Both the position numbers and the translations under genes were made by a program. A stretch of DNA of 64,000 bases from Cellulophaga sp. RHA19 (GTDB lineage: Bacteria > Bacteroidota > Bacteroidia > Flavobacteriales > Flavobacteriaceae). The DNA is taken from contig NZ_PHUL01000001.1 in the NCBI RefSeq assembly GCF_002813425.1, positions 2,177,001 to 2,241,000 on the forward strand, written 5' to 3'. The notes below the pieces were generated by a model, which saw only the letters and a program-made list of their open reading frames with translations, was not told the origin of the DNA and did not search any database. Below are positions 52,819-62,579 of the stretch, piece after piece (within the stretch, counting starts at the first letter, position 1; the number at the start of each line of letters is the position of its first letter).

Positions 52819-54009
52819 ATGAAAAAAGTAGTAGTAGGACTTTCAGGAGGTGTAGATTCTAGCGTTACAGCTTATCTTTTAAAAGAACAAGGTTATGACG
52901 TAATTGGGCTTTTTATGAAAAATTGGCACGATGATTCTGTAACCATTTCTAATGAATGTCCTTGGTTAGAGGATAGTAATGATGCATTAATTGTTGCAGA
53001 AAAATTAGGTATTCCTTTTCAAACAGTAGATTTAAGTGCAGAATACAAAGAACGTATAGTAGACTATATGTTTAATGAGTATGAAAAAGGAAGAACACCA
53101 AACCCAGACGTACTTTGTAACAGAGAAATTAAGTTTGATGTGTTTATGAAAATTGCAATGCAACTGGGAGCAGATTATGTTGCTACAGGTCATTACTGCA
53201 GAAAAACATCGTTTGTAAATGAAGAAGGTAAAGAAATTCATCAGTTATTAGGTGGTAAGGATGATAATAAAGACCAGTCTTACTTTTTATGTCAACTATC
53301 ACAAGAGCAACTAGCTAAAACATTATTTCCTATTGGAGATCTGCTAAAGCCAGAAGTACGTAAAATTGCAGCAGAAAACGATTTAATTACAGCAGATAAA
53401 AAAGATTCTCAAGGTCTTTGTTTTATAGGTAAAGTTCGTTTGCCAGATTTTCTTCAACAAAAACTAAAACCAAAACAAGGAGTTATAGTAGAGGTTTCTT
53501 CTAATTTAGAACAATACAATACTGCAATACCAGAGTTTACCACCAAAGAAGAAGAACTGTCTTATTATGCTACAAAACCAGTTTACAATGTAGCAGACGG
53601 TAAAGTGGTAGGTGAGCATCAAGGAGCGCATTATTTTACTAAAGGACAGCGTAAAGGTTTGGCTGTTGGTGGTACCAAAGAACCTTTGTTTGTTATAGAG
53701 ACAGATGTTAATGAGAATGTAATATATACCGGTCAGGGTAAAAAACACCCAGGATTGTACCGTAGAACACTTTTTGTTTCTAATGAAGAATTGCACTGGG
53801 TGCGTACAGATATGGCTTTACAGGTTGATGAAACAATGGAGGTTATGGCACGTATACGCTATAGGCAAGCTTTACAAAAAGCAACTTTATATAAGGTTGA
53901 TGCTGGTTTGTATGTAGATTTTGAAGAAGAACAATCTGCTATGGCAGAAGGACAATTTGTTGCTTGGCACATAGGAGATGAACTTATAGGTTCTGGAGTT
54001 ATATCATAA
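52819..54009 (+). CDS. mnmA: tRNA-specific 2-thiouridylase MnmA
   Basis: A 396-residue enzyme that puts sulfur at C2 of wobble uridine-34 in tRNA for Lys, Glu and Gln. The PP-loop is [15 protein letters not shown] (8-22). The two catalytic Cys are in [13 protein letters not shown] and SQGLCFIGK, and DQSYFLCQL and [15 protein letters not shown] are conserved tRNA/ATP segments. The C-terminal beta domain is of normal length, with an extended loop near 210-250 ([13 protein letters not shown]). A flavin oxidoreductase gene follows after 28 bp. Confidence 0.96.
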   Translation: MKKVVVGLSGGVDSSVTAYLLKEQGYDVIGLFMKNWHDDSVTISNECPWLEDSNDALIVAEKLGIPFQTVDLSAEYKERIVDYMFNEYEKGRTPNPDVLCNREIKFDVFMKIAMQLGADYVATGHYCRKTSFVNEEGKEIHQLLGGKDDNKDQSYFLCQLSQEQLAKTLFPIGDLLKPEVRKIAAENDLITADKKDSQGLCFIGKVRLPDFLQQKLKPKQGVIVEVSSNLEQYNTAIPEFTTKEEELSYYATKPVYNVADGKVVGEHQGAHYFTKGQRKGLAVGGTKEPLFVIETDVNENVIYTGQGKKHPGLYRRTLFVSNEELHWVRTDMALQVDETMEVMARIRYRQALQKATLYKVDAGLYVDFEEEQSAMAEGQFVAWHIGDELIGSGVIS

Positions 54010-54037
54010 TAATTTTTAAGTTTGATAAAATAAGAAT

Positions 54038-54979
54038 ATGCAAAATAGAATAACATCATTATTTAATATTGAATATCCAATTATACAAGCCGGAATGATT
54101 TGGGCTAGTGGTTGGAAACTTGCGTCTGCTGTTTCTAATGCAGGTGGTTTAGGAATAATTGGTGCTGGGTCTATGTATCCAGATGTCTTAAAAGAGCATA
54201 TTTTAAAATGTCAAAAAGCTACAAACAAACCTTTTGCCGTTAATGTTCCAATGTTGTACCCTAACGTAGAGGAGATTATGAAAATAATTGTAGACTTGGG
54301 TGTAAAAATAGTATTTACATCTGCAGGTAATCCTAAAACGTGGACAGGTTATTTAAAAGAAAACGGAATTATAGTAGTGCACGTTGTTAGTAGTTTAAAA
54401 TTTGCATTAAAATCTGAAGCTGCAGGAGTAGATGCTATTGTTGCAGAAGGTTTTGAGGCAGGCGGGCATAACGGTAGAGATGAGACTACTACCTTGGCAT
54501 TAATACCAGCTGTAAAAGAACAATTAAAAATACCATTAATAGCAGCAGGAGGTATTGCTACAGGTAAAGCAATGTTGGCTGTTATGGTTTTAGGTGCAGA
54601 TGGTGTGCAAATTGGTAGTCGTTTTGTGGCAAGTGACGAGGCATCTTCTCATCAATTATTTAAAGAGAGTGTAGTAGCTGCACAAGAAGGAGATACGCAG
54701 TTAACATTAAAAGAACTTGCGCCAGTACGTTTACTTAAAAATAAGTTTTTTGTAGAGGTACAAGATGCTTACGCAAAAGGAGCAACACCAGAAGATTTAA
54801 AAACACTTTTAGGTAGAGCACGCGCCAAACGTGGTATGTTTGAAGGCGATATGGAAGACGGTGAATTAGAAATAGGACAAGTAGCCGCTATTATTCATAA
54901 AATAATGCCAGCGGCAGATATTGTTAAAGAAATAGTAACCGAGTTTCAGTTGGCTAAAAATGCAGCTGTAAATTTATAA
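54038..54979 (+). CDS. Nitronate monooxygenase-like NAD(P)H-dependent flavin oxidoreductase
   Basis: A 313-residue TIM-barrel FMN protein of the 2-nitropropane dioxygenase/FabK family. It starts NIEYPIIQAGMIWASGWKL. The FMN-binding regions are VAEGFEAGGHNGRD (with the catalytic-type His), LIAAGGIATGKAM and GADGVQIGSRFVAS. Members oxidise nitronates or reduce enoyl-ACP, and this branch is not assigned. It is not strictly FabK, as the context is not fatty-acid synthesis. It follows mnmA on the same strand and converges on the next gene with a 1-nt gap. Confidence 0.9.
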   Translation: MQNRITSLFNIEYPIIQAGMIWASGWKLASAVSNAGGLGIIGAGSMYPDVLKEHILKCQKATNKPFAVNVPMLYPNVEEIMKIIVDLGVKIVFTSAGNPKTWTGYLKENGIIVVHVVSSLKFALKSEAAGVDAIVAEGFEAGGHNGRDETTTLALIPAVKEQLKIPLIAAGGIATGKAMLAVMVLGADGVQIGSRFVASDEASSHQLFKESVVAAQEGDTQLTLKELAPVRLLKNKFFVEVQDAYAKGATPEDLKTLLGRARAKRGMFEGDMEDGELEIGQVAAIIHKIMPAADIVKEIVTEFQLAKNAAVNL

Positions 54980-54980
54980 T

Positions 54981-55766
54981 CTAGTAGTGTAAAGACTTAA
55001 AATAGATAAATGCATCTAGTAGTCTGCTACCATACCAAGAAAAGTATTCGCCATCTACCAGCTCAACAGTTGTAGATGGCATTATTTTTTTAATCTCATC
55101 TATATGTTCTCGTTTAAATGGATAAGGTTCTGATGATAGTAAAATGTAATCAGGGTTTAGTTCTTTAATAGTTTCTAAAGTAGCTTCAGGGTACCTTAAA
55201 CTGCCTTTAAAAACATTTTTATACTTGTTTAGGCTAAGCATATGATCTATAAAAGTTTGTTTGCCAGCTGCCATATATGGATCTTTCCAAATTAAATAGG
55301 CTACTTTTTTAGCAGGTTTGTCTTTTATAAAATTTTTAAAAGAATTTGCTTCGTTTCTAATAGTGCTAACAATTTTTGTAGCATCTAAAGAGCTATTAAA
55401 AATAACACCATATTGGGTAATTAAATCTAGCGCATCTTCTAAGTCATTAATGTCTGATACGTGTACGGGGTATATTTTTTCTAGCTGCTCAACAATTTCT
55501 TTTGTATTTTCTTCTTTGTTGCATAAGATAATATCTGGTTTTACAGCTTCAATTTTAGCTAAGGAAATTTTTTTTGTACCACCAACTACTTTTTTAGACA
55601 TACGTAGATGTTTAGGATGAATACAAAATTTTGTAACACCTACAATGTACTCTTCTAAACCTAAATCTACCAACAGCTCAGTTTGTGATGGCACTAGAGA
55701 AATAATTCGTAAGGGTCTTTTTGGGCATTCAAATTGCCTCCCCATTTGATCTGTAATCTTTTGCAT
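54981..55766 (-). CDS. Helical-backbone metal receptor (BtuF/FhuD-like) without a signal peptide
   Basis: A 261-residue periplasmic-binding-protein fold of the class III (cobalamin/siderophore) type: RIISLVPSQTELLVDLGLEE at about 19-38, KIEAVKPDIILCNKEENT, a long linking helix, then YILLSSEPYPFKREH. The start lacks any hydrophobic signal segment, and the KFCIHPKHLR loop has Cys and His, so it may be cytoplasmic. No ABC transporter genes are adjacent, so it is not shown to be a B12 or iron-uptake protein. It lies 35 bp downstream of the response regulator gene. Confidence 0.85.
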   Translation of the reverse strand: MQKITDQMGRQFECPKRPLRIISLVPSQTELLVDLGLEEYIVGVTKFCIHPKHLRMSKKVVGGTKKISLAKIEAVKPDIILCNKEENTKEIVEQLEKIYPVHVSDINDLEDALDLITQYGVIFNSSLDATKIVSTIRNEANSFKNFIKDKPAKKVAYLIWKDPYMAAGKQTFIDHMLSLNKYKNVFKGSLRYPEATLETIKELNPDYILLSSEPYPFKREHIDEIKKIMPSTTVELVDGEYFSWYGSRLLDAFIYFKSLHY

Positions 55767-55801
55767 ATGGGTAAATATACCTTAATTATTAGCTGTAATG
55801 T

Positions 55802-56221
55802 TTATATATCATCAGGAAACATAAAAAAGCTTTTAAGTATATCTCTTAAACCGTCTGGCGTAAGTGGTTTACTTTTAAAATCGTTTATTTGGGTAAAACC
55901 TAAAGCTCTAGCTTTATCATCAGGATTTAAAGATGTTGTTAGCATAACAATTACTGTTTCTGCCATTTGGTTTTCTTCAAGCTTTTTATACTCTTGTAAA
56001 AACTCCCAACCATTCATAATAGGCATATTAATGTCTAATAAAATTAAGCTTGGTTGCGGAAAAACACCATCTTTTTCTGTTTTAAGGTAATCTATGGCTT
56101 CTTGTCCGTTAGTTTTAACAATAACATCATTTGTACAATTAAGCTTTTTAATAACCATTTTGTGCAAAAAATTAGTTGCCTCATCATCATCTATTAACAA
56201 TATACTTTTTAGCATGTTCAT
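55802..56221 (-). CDS. Single-domain response regulator
   Basis: A 139-residue CheY-like receiver with no output domain. Acidic residues are in LLIDDDEATN, the phospho-acceptor is Asp63 in LILLDINMPIMNGWEF, the switch Thr lies in VIVMLTTSLNP, and the conserved Lys is in FKSKPLTP. Its ATG overlaps the TGA of the histidine kinase gene (ATGA), so the two are translationally coupled and form a pair. With no output domain, it must act by protein contact. Confidence 0.93.
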   Translation of the reverse strand: MNMLKSILLIDDDEATNFLHKMVIKKLNCTNDVIVKTNGQEAIDYLKTEKDGVFPQPSLILLDINMPIMNGWEFLQEYKKLEENQMAETVIVMLTTSLNPDDKARALGFTQINDFKSKPLTPDGLRDILKSFFMFPDDI

Positions 56222-57834
56222 TCTTGTTTTTTAATAGTAAATTTAAATTCGCTCCCTTTATTTGGTTCAGATGTTACCCATATTCTACCTTGGTGCATTA
56301 GTACAATTTTTAAGCAATGCGTAAGCCCTATTCCTATTCCTTCATAAACGTCTTTAGAATGTAAGCGTTGAAACATAGAAAATATTTTATCTTGATGCTT
56401 TTTTTCTATACCAATACCGTTGTCTTTTATACTAAATTCCCAAAAATCTCCAAGGTCTTTTGCTTTTATTTCTATTACGGGTGTTGCGCCTTCTTTTTGG
56501 AATCTAATAGCATTTGATAGCAGATTTTGAAATAGAATACGTAGCTCTGTTTTTTGACCTTCTATTTTTGGTAACTTTTTATAGTGTATTACAGTATTGG
56601 TTTCTTTAATAATATGGTCCATTTCTGCAATAACCTCATTAAGTAATTTATTAGTTTTTACCTTGCTAATTTCATTTTTGGCTCCAATTCTAGAATAGTC
56701 AAAAACAGCTTTAATAAGCAAGCTCATTCTTGTAGATGCTTGTCTAATAAAGTTTAAATACGTAATACCATTTTTATCTAACTTGTCACTATACTCTTCT
56801 TTAAATAGTTGAGTAAAGTTCATTACAGTACGTAAAGGTTCTTGTAAATCATGAGATGCAATAAAGGCAAACTGTTCTAGTTCTTTATTTTTTTGACTAA
56901 CAGCATAATGAGCATTTTTTAATGCGGTAAGTCGTATTTGTTCTTTTTTATGGGTAGATATATAGTCTAACATAATTCCAATAAATGGTATAGCATATGA
57001 TATTGCTTTTAAAGAATGGGCTATGTTAAAGTTAGAATCATGTAAATGTTCAGACCCAAAAGCCATATACATTTGCGTAGCTATAGCAGGTATCATACTC
57101 CATAAAAGAGCATTAGAAAATATATTGTTTTCTTTTTTATGGAACTTTGGAAATAAGTATAATGCTAAAAATGAGAATAATACAAGCGGAATTAAATCAT
57201 AGGGCCTTGTAATAAAACTATCATGTATTGTTGTAGTTGGTAAAGATTTACTTAGGGCAGAAAAATATACAGTTAAAAATACAATTAGACCAAAAATTAA
57301 GGTCACAATAAATACAAAGCGCCTTCCGTTTTTTGGAAGCATCCTTTTCTTTTGTAACAAAATTATACTAACACCCAAAATTAAAATTACACTATTAAAT
57401 ATTCTAGATAGTGCCCAAGTAAATGGTAAAAAATTTTCATTACCAGTAGCTGGATTTATTATTTTAATAGCTGCCAAAGCATGAAAGGCATCTATAAAGC
57501 CAGCACATAACAATGCGCCTCCAATAATAGGAGTAGTTGGGTTGTTTGTTATTCTGTATTGTATAAAGGCTAATACGGCAGTTGCAATGGCAATACAAAT
57601 TGCTGTCCATTCTAAAATTAAATGTGTAAAAGTACCTCTTAAATGAGTTAAAACTAGATCTTGAGAAGCATGGTCTAAGGCGACTTTTTCTCCGTTAGCA
57701 TTAAATATGATATTTATGTTTCCAAAATCAACTCCAATTAACTGAAGTATAAAAGGAAAAATACATATAACTAAAATGGTAAGAATTAAAGTTTTGGAAA
57801 ACCTTAATTCTTTAAACTGGGGGGAAGTTTTCAT
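56218..57834 (-). CDS. Membrane sensor histidine kinase with an N-terminal multi-helix (MASE3-like) domain
   Basis: A 538-residue kinase. About eight hydrophobic helices lie in residues 14-290, and GFIDAFHALAA with SRIFNSVIL resembles the MASE3 membrane sensor family; this assignment is moderate. A short coiled segment leads to HisKA with FAFIASHDLQEPLRTVMNFT (phospho-His in SHDLQEP) and then HATPase: LRILFQNLLSNAIRFQ (N box), KDNGIGIEKKHQDKIF and GIGIGLTHCLKI. It is coupled to a single-domain regulator, so signals from the membrane may be relayed onward without direct DNA binding. Confidence 0.93.
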   Translation of the reverse strand: MKTSPQFKELRFSKTLILTILVICIFPFILQLIGVDFGNINIIFNANGEKVALDHASQDLVLTHLRGTFTHLILEWTAICIAIATAVLAFIQYRITNNPTTPIIGGALLCAGFIDAFHALAAIKIINPATGNENFLPFTWALSRIFNSVILILGVSIILLQKKRMLPKNGRRFVFIVTLIFGLIVFLTVYFSALSKSLPTTTIHDSFITRPYDLIPLVLFSFLALYLFPKFHKKENNIFSNALLWSMIPAIATQMYMAFGSEHLHDSNFNIAHSLKAISYAIPFIGIMLDYISTHKKEQIRLTALKNAHYAVSQKNKELEQFAFIASHDLQEPLRTVMNFTQLFKEEYSDKLDKNGITYLNFIRQASTRMSLLIKAVFDYSRIGAKNEISKVKTNKLLNEVIAEMDHIIKETNTVIHYKKLPKIEGQKTELRILFQNLLSNAIRFQKEGATPVIEIKAKDLGDFWEFSIKDNGIGIEKKHQDKIFSMFQRLHSKDVYEGIGIGLTHCLKIVLMHQGRIWVTSEPNKGSEFKFTIKKQE

Positions 57835-57957
57835 ATGTAAATAAATACTTACTTGTAATTAAATATTACGTGTAAGATATTACAGGTTTTAGTTTTATTG
57901 CCTAACACTACTACTTTTTATTGTTTTTAAGCAGTAATTAGGTAATATTTCTGGTTG

Positions 57958-58185
57958 TTATTTTTTAAAATGACTTTTTATTAATTCTAAAGCTTTTTCT
58001 ACTTCATCATTATGTACATATAAGTCTTGTTCTCCAGGTATAGCAGAAGCAAAACCAGCTAGTCTTCCAGATTCTGACTCGTCTTTTACAACGCCTTCTA
58101 TATTTATTGAATGTAATTTTTCTACAATAGCTTTTACATCAAATTGGTTTCCGCTATATATTTTTTGGTAGTTTGATTTTAACAT
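57958..58185 (-). CDS. DUF2007 family small protein
   Basis: A 75-residue soluble protein with the DUF2007 pattern: KIYSGNQFDVKAIVEKLHSINIEG (described as signal-transducing-protein-like) and a central LYVHNDEVEKALELIK ending. The family is annotated only as putative signal transducing, and no partner is known. It stands alone, with 123 bp before the histidine kinase start to its left and 139 bp after the DUF58 gene to its right. Confidence 0.82.
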   Translation of the reverse strand: MLKSNYQKIYSGNQFDVKAIVEKLHSINIEGVVKDESESGRLAGFASAIPGEQDLYVHNDEVEKALELIKSHFKK

Positions 58186-58324
58186 AGGTTGTAATTATGG
58201 TTTAAAATATATAATATAGGGAAAAATAAAGAAATTTTACATTAAAACTATTTATTTGTAGTACTTTTTTAAGTATTATTTGTAAGTGGTTCTGTTACAG
58301 AAGCTAACTTTTTAGTTTTAACTT

Positions 58325-59656
58325 TTATAAGAGTCCTCTAGCTTTAATTTCTAAGTATTTATTAATGGTGTTAATAGTAAGCTCTTCTGGCTTGGTAAGT
58401 ATTGTTTGTATGCCGTATTGTTGCAGTTCTTTTTGCATTAACCTTTTATCCATAGAAAACTTTTCTGCAATAGTTTTATGGTAAATACCCTGTATGTCTT
58501 CTGCATCAGAATTTATTAAGCTTTCTAATTCTGTATTTTCAAAAAATATAACAACTAATACATGCTTTTTTGCAATAGCAAGCAAATATGGTAACTGCCT
58601 GCGCATTGCTGTTATATGTTCAAAATTAGTATATAGTAATAATAAGCTTCTATGGTTTACTTTACGTTTTAAATGTGCATAAAGTAATCCAAAATCAGAA
58701 TCTACGTAGTCTGTAGTAATATTATAAAGCTTTTCTAGTATGGCATTTAAATAAGTAGGCTTTTGCATAGCAGGTAAAAATGACTCTATGTTTTTAGAGA
58801 AAGATATCATTCCTGTTTTGTCATTCTTTTTAAGAGCTACATTAGAAAATGCTAACGTACTATTTATGGCATAATCTAAAAGTTTTAAACCATTAAAGGG
58901 CATTTTCATTACTCTACCAGTATCTATTACAGAGTAAATGGGTTGTGATTTTTCATCTTGATATTGGTTAACCATTAACTGGTTACTTTTAGCTGTAGCT
59001 TTCCAGTTTATGGTTCTAAAGTCATCACCAGGAACGTACTCTTTAATTTGCTCAAACTCTTGCGTATTACCTATACGTCTAATTTTTTTCATTCCAAATT
59101 CTGATAATTTATTGCTGATAGCTAAAAAATCATATTTCTGCATTTGAATGATAGATGGATATACTGGAACCATCTGGTTTTTAAGATACAAAAATCTACG
59201 TTTTACAATGCGTAGGGGAGAAGAAGCATAAATATTTAAGTTGCCAAAATAATATTCACCACGTCCTACTGGTCTAACTGTATATTCAAAAGTTTTAGGT
59301 TCTTTTTTTGTAAGTATTGTATTGTATTTAAAATCTCTTTTTTGAAATTGAATAGGCAATTCTTCAACAACAGAAACACCAGTTTTAAAAGCATAAGTAC
59401 TTACAAACTGCATAACAATAGGGTTATGGTCACTGTTTGATAATTTTTGCGGTAGTGTTCTGCTTGCTTTTACACTATTTTTTGATGCGAATAGTAAAAC
59501 TATATCAAATAAAAACAAGGCAATTAAAACCATAGTACAAAGCCATGCAATAGGGTATAGCCATTTGTACCAATACGATGTCATGAACATTGCGGCAAGT
59601 ATGGCTAAGTACCAAAAAAAGGTGTTATGTATGTAAAACGATTTTAAAAAACGCAT
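58325..59656 (-). CDS. DUF58 domain protein (MoxR-associated)
   Basis: A 443-residue membrane-anchored protein with two N-terminal helices (about 12-60), a beta-sandwich region (about 65-190) and the DUF58 core VPGDDFRTINWKATAKSNQL, followed by a von Willebrand A-type fold beginning PIYSVIDTGRVMK. Such proteins work with MoxR AAA+ ATPases and often join aerotolerance-type (Bat) operons, assisting assembly or metal loading of envelope proteins; targets here are unknown. It begins 3 nt after the MoxR gene. Confidence 0.92.
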   Translation of the reverse strand: MRFLKSFYIHNTFFWYLAILAAMFMTSYWYKWLYPIAWLCTMVLIALFLFDIVLLFASKNSVKASRTLPQKLSNSDHNPIVMQFVSTYAFKTGVSVVEELPIQFQKRDFKYNTILTKKEPKTFEYTVRPVGRGEYYFGNLNIYASSPLRIVKRRFLYLKNQMVPVYPSIIQMQKYDFLAISNKLSEFGMKKIRRIGNTQEFEQIKEYVPGDDFRTINWKATAKSNQLMVNQYQDEKSQPIYSVIDTGRVMKMPFNGLKLLDYAINSTLAFSNVALKKNDKTGMISFSKNIESFLPAMQKPTYLNAILEKLYNITTDYVDSDFGLLYAHLKRKVNHRSLLLLYTNFEHITAMRRQLPYLLAIAKKHVLVVIFFENTELESLINSDAEDIQGIYHKTIAEKFSMDKRLMQKELQQYGIQTILTKPEELTINTINKYLEIKARGLL

Positions 59657-59659
59657 GTA

Positions 59660-60646
59660 TTATCTAGGTATTTCTACAGATTCCATAATCATATGTACAA
59701 CACTTTCTGTTGTCATACCTTCCATTTCGCGCTCTGGAGTTAAAATAACTCTATGGTTAAGTACAGGTGTTAGTGCTTTTTTTACATCTTCTGGAGTAAC
59801 AAAGTCTCTACCATTAATGGCAGCAAAAGCTTTTGCTGCATTTAAAGTTGCTAAGGATGCTCTAGGAGAACCACCAAGGTATAAATGTGGGTGGTTACGT
59901 GTTTTAGAAATTATTTCTGCTATGTAGCGTAGAATTTTTTCTTCAACAATTACCTCTTGTATGTTTTTTTTGTATTCCTTTAATTTTGCAGGAGACAACA
60001 CATCTTTTATAAGTGTTTGCGGCTTTATGCCTTTACGTTGGTGGTGTGTTGTTAGTATTTTTATTTCTTCTTCTAGTGTTGGGTATTCTACTTTAATTTT
60101 AAACAAAAAACGGTCTAATTGTGCTTCTGGTAGGGCATAAGTACCTTCTTGTTCAATTGGGTTTTGTGTAGCTAAAACCATAAAAGGAGCCTCCATTTTA
60201 TAGGTTTTACCGTCCATAGTTACTTGTGTTTCTTCCATAATCTCAAACAAAGCAGCTTGTGTTTTAGCAGGAGCTCTATTTATTTCATCAATCAAAATAA
60301 TATTAGAAAAAATAGGCCCTTGTTTAAACTCAAATTCAGACGATTTTACGTTAAAAATAGAAGTACCTAAAATATCACTAGGCATTAAATCTGGTGTAAA
60401 TTGTATACGACTAAATTCTGTTTTTAAAGTTTTAGCAAATAATTTGGCAGTAACCGTTTTTGCTATTCCAGGTACACCTTCTATTAAAACGTGACCATCT
60501 ACTAATAGCGAAACAATTAACAACTCTACAAAACGATCTTGACCAATAATTACCTTAGCCAGCTCTTGCTTAATTTCGGTAACAGCATTTTTTAAATCTT
60601 CTAAAGGTATTCTATTATCAAAATTGATATCGTTATTTGCTTCCAT
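59660..60646 (-). CDS. MoxR family AAA+ ATPase
   Basis: A 328-residue AAA+ chaperone-like ATPase. Walker A is EGVPGIAKTVTAKL, Walker B is IILIDEINRAPAKTQAALFE, and the sensor stretch is LATQNPIEQEGTYALPEAQLDRFLF. A VILTPEREMEGMTTE lid ends it. MoxR proteins remodel partners, usually with VWA-fold proteins such as the adjacent DUF58 product. It overlaps the DUF4350 gene by 14 bp. Confidence 0.95.
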   Translation of the reverse strand: MEANNDINFDNRIPLEDLKNAVTEIKQELAKVIIGQDRFVELLIVSLLVDGHVLIEGVPGIAKTVTAKLFAKTLKTEFSRIQFTPDLMPSDILGTSIFNVKSSEFEFKQGPIFSNIILIDEINRAPAKTQAALFEIMEETQVTMDGKTYKMEAPFMVLATQNPIEQEGTYALPEAQLDRFLFKIKVEYPTLEEEIKILTTHHQRKGIKPQTLIKDVLSPAKLKEYKKNIQEVIVEEKILRYIAEIISKTRNHPHLYLGGSPRASLATLNAAKAFAAINGRDFVTPEDVKKALTPVLNHRVILTPEREMEGMTTESVVHMIMESVEIPR

Positions 60647-61844
60647 TTGCTTTGTCTTTAAATTGTTCTATTTTTTTATCTAATGCTATTAGTTGGTCAT
60701 TAGTTATATTTTGTTGTTGTAAAAGTTGATCAAAATATGAAAACAACTTTGTAATTTCTTCTTTGGTATGAAAACTTCTTGCAGAAACGGTATTGTAAAA
60801 ATCATCGTTCTTTTCTAGGGTATTTACATGAAATTTAGAGCGTACATAGTCCATAAAAAAGTTAATCTTGTGCTCTGCAATTTCTTTTTGCCTGTTTCTT
60901 TGGTAATACATATCTGCAATGGTACGGGTAAATGCCAAAGTCTGATTTTTTAAAGGAGTAACTATTGGTATTGCACGTTGTTTTCTTTTTCCTTCAAAAA
61001 AGACATAAAATAAAGCACCAATTAGGGCTATATAATATGCCCATTTTAATTCTTTTGCGCTTAAAAATATACGCATTGGAGATGTGTAAAAGGTTTTTCC
61101 TGATTTATGGTGATTATCTATGTAAATATTTTTAGAAGTGTCTACATAAGCTAATAAAGACGATGTGTAATCTGTATTGTTTTCATTATCTAAAATAAAA
61201 AAATTGGTAAATGCGTAAGGAAAATGATTTAAAATAACGGTTCCTTTACCATAGTCTTGTTTTATGATGTTTGCATTTTTTATAGAGATTGTTTCAAAAT
61301 CATCTATAACACCCAACACTTTTGCGTTTAGAGTATCTATTTTAGAAAAATAATTAATATCGGATTTTTTACTAAAAACAATAGGTTTTTTAGTTTTTAT
61401 AGACGGATTAACTAAATGCATATAAAATTTATGATCTAATTCATCTGTGTAAAGTGTTTTTGTGCTAAAATTAAGCTCATGTTCTAAAGCGTTACCAAAA
61501 CTAGAGCCTGCAAGGTAAAGTGTATTTCCTTTGGCAGTCCACTCTAATAATTTACTTACTTCGCTTTTATCTAATTCAAGGTTGTTATTTATTAGCAAAT
61601 ATGTACCTGTTATAGTGTCGTTTTTATTTAAAAATATAAAAGGTGGTTCGTAAACAGATGTTGTTTTATCTCCTAATTTATTTTCTAAAATATCATTAAA
61701 AACCTTAGTGCCAAAAGGAATTTTATGGTGAGTAGCAAAAGAAGGAAACCAGTTGACCTCTTTAGGTTTACTATACTCTAAAGCCAAGTAAACAATAAGT
61801 GTTACTGCTATAATGATGATATATGAGCTTCCTTTTTTTATCAC
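60633..61844 (-). CDS. DUF4350 domain protein
   Basis: A 403-residue membrane protein with one N-terminal helix (residues 7-22, YIIIIAVTLIVYLALEY), an extracytoplasmic DUF4350 domain (about 30-250, with NWFPSFATHHKIPFGTK and LLINNNLELDKSEVSKLLEW), a second helix near 270 (YYIALIGALFYVFFE) and a cytoplasmic helical tail. The middle resembles a GATase-like strand/loop fold. It overlaps MoxR and, by an ATGA, the DUF4129 gene, so it is part of the same operon. Confidence 0.88.
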   Translation of the reverse strand: MIKKGSSYIIIIAVTLIVYLALEYSKPKEVNWFPSFATHHKIPFGTKVFNDILENKLGDKTTSVYEPPFIFLNKNDTITGTYLLINNNLELDKSEVSKLLEWTAKGNTLYLAGSSFGNALEHELNFSTKTLYTDELDHKFYMHLVNPSIKTKKPIVFSKKSDINYFSKIDTLNAKVLGVIDDFETISIKNANIIKQDYGKGTVILNHFPYAFTNFFILDNENNTDYTSSLLAYVDTSKNIYIDNHHKSGKTFYTSPMRIFLSAKELKWAYYIALIGALFYVFFEGKRKQRAIPIVTPLKNQTLAFTRTIADMYYQRNRQKEIAEHKINFFMDYVRSKFHVNTLEKNDDFYNTVSARSFHTKEEITKLFSYFDQLLQQQNITNDQLIALDKKIEQFKDKANGSK

Positions 61845-62578
61845 TTTTTAATGATGCTATTTTGTAGTTTAATAAATTCTTCTGCTGCTTTATTGTACTT
61901 AAGTTCATCTATAGTAAAATCTCCATACCAAACATAATCATATAATCTTGTTATGGTTATAAAAGACTTAGCGTAAGTAGAGCCGCTTAGCTCTTGTTGG
62001 TAATCATCATTAGTTTTTTGTAATTGCCAATCTATGAGCTCTTTGTCGCTCATTATTTTTAAAATATGCAAGTAGTAATATCTAATGGCTAATCTGTAAT
62101 TTTTATCCTCTAAAGCCTTTTTTATAAGTTGTTGTATGTCTTCGTTCTTAATAATATTTTCTTCTTCAGACAAGGTAACAGAACTTTGATTTTTTTTAGA
62201 TAAGTGTATACTGTTTGCGTTTACCTTTAAAAAGAATTTTATACCAATAAAAATTAATATTCCAAGCAGTACGTACGGTATAATTTTTAAAAAAGCAGCT
62301 AAATAGCCTACAGCTTTTGTTCCTCCAAATAGCCATTGAAAAAAGCGTAACCAATAAGAGTAAAGCCAAGATTTAAATTTATCCCACCAAGAGTTATCTG
62401 CTTTTTCTAAGGTGTAATTATAACTAGAGTCATCTTTGTAAGATTGTAAGTCTTCTTTTGTTATTTTCTTTACAGATAAAGGTGCATCATCATAATCTAC
62501 CATAGTAGAGTCTTGAAAACTATACGCAGATAAAGAAAACGTGATACTAATAAGAAAAGAAAAAAGAAGTTTTTGCAT
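61841..62578 (-). CDS. DUF4129 domain protein
   Basis: A 245-residue protein with an N-terminal signal peptide ending AYSF, one membrane helix at about 90-115 (AAFLKIIPYVLLGILIFIGI) and a cytoplasmic C-terminal DUF4129 domain (about 140-245: NYRLAIRYYYLHILKIMS and TYAKSFITITRLYDYVWYGD). The domain is typical of MoxR/DUF58 clusters and transglutaminase-like proteins. Its stop overlaps the next start by 4 bp (ATGA). Confidence 0.88.
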   Translation of the reverse strand: MQKLLFSFLISITFSLSAYSFQDSTMVDYDDAPLSVKKITKEDLQSYKDDSSYNYTLEKADNSWWDKFKSWLYSYWLRFFQWLFGGTKAVGYLAAFLKIIPYVLLGILIFIGIKFFLKVNANSIHLSKKNQSSVTLSEEENIIKNEDIQQLIKKALEDKNYRLAIRYYYLHILKIMSDKELIDWQLQKTNDDYQQELSGSTYAKSFITITRLYDYVWYGDFTIDELKYNKAAEEFIKLQNSIIKK

Positions 62579-62579
62579 A

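Noticed and set aside
57897..57946. 9-bp inverted repeat with a 32-nt loop between the histidine kinase and DUF2007 genes
   Set aside because: One mismatch, a long loop and no T-run on either strand; not convincing as a terminator or operator.
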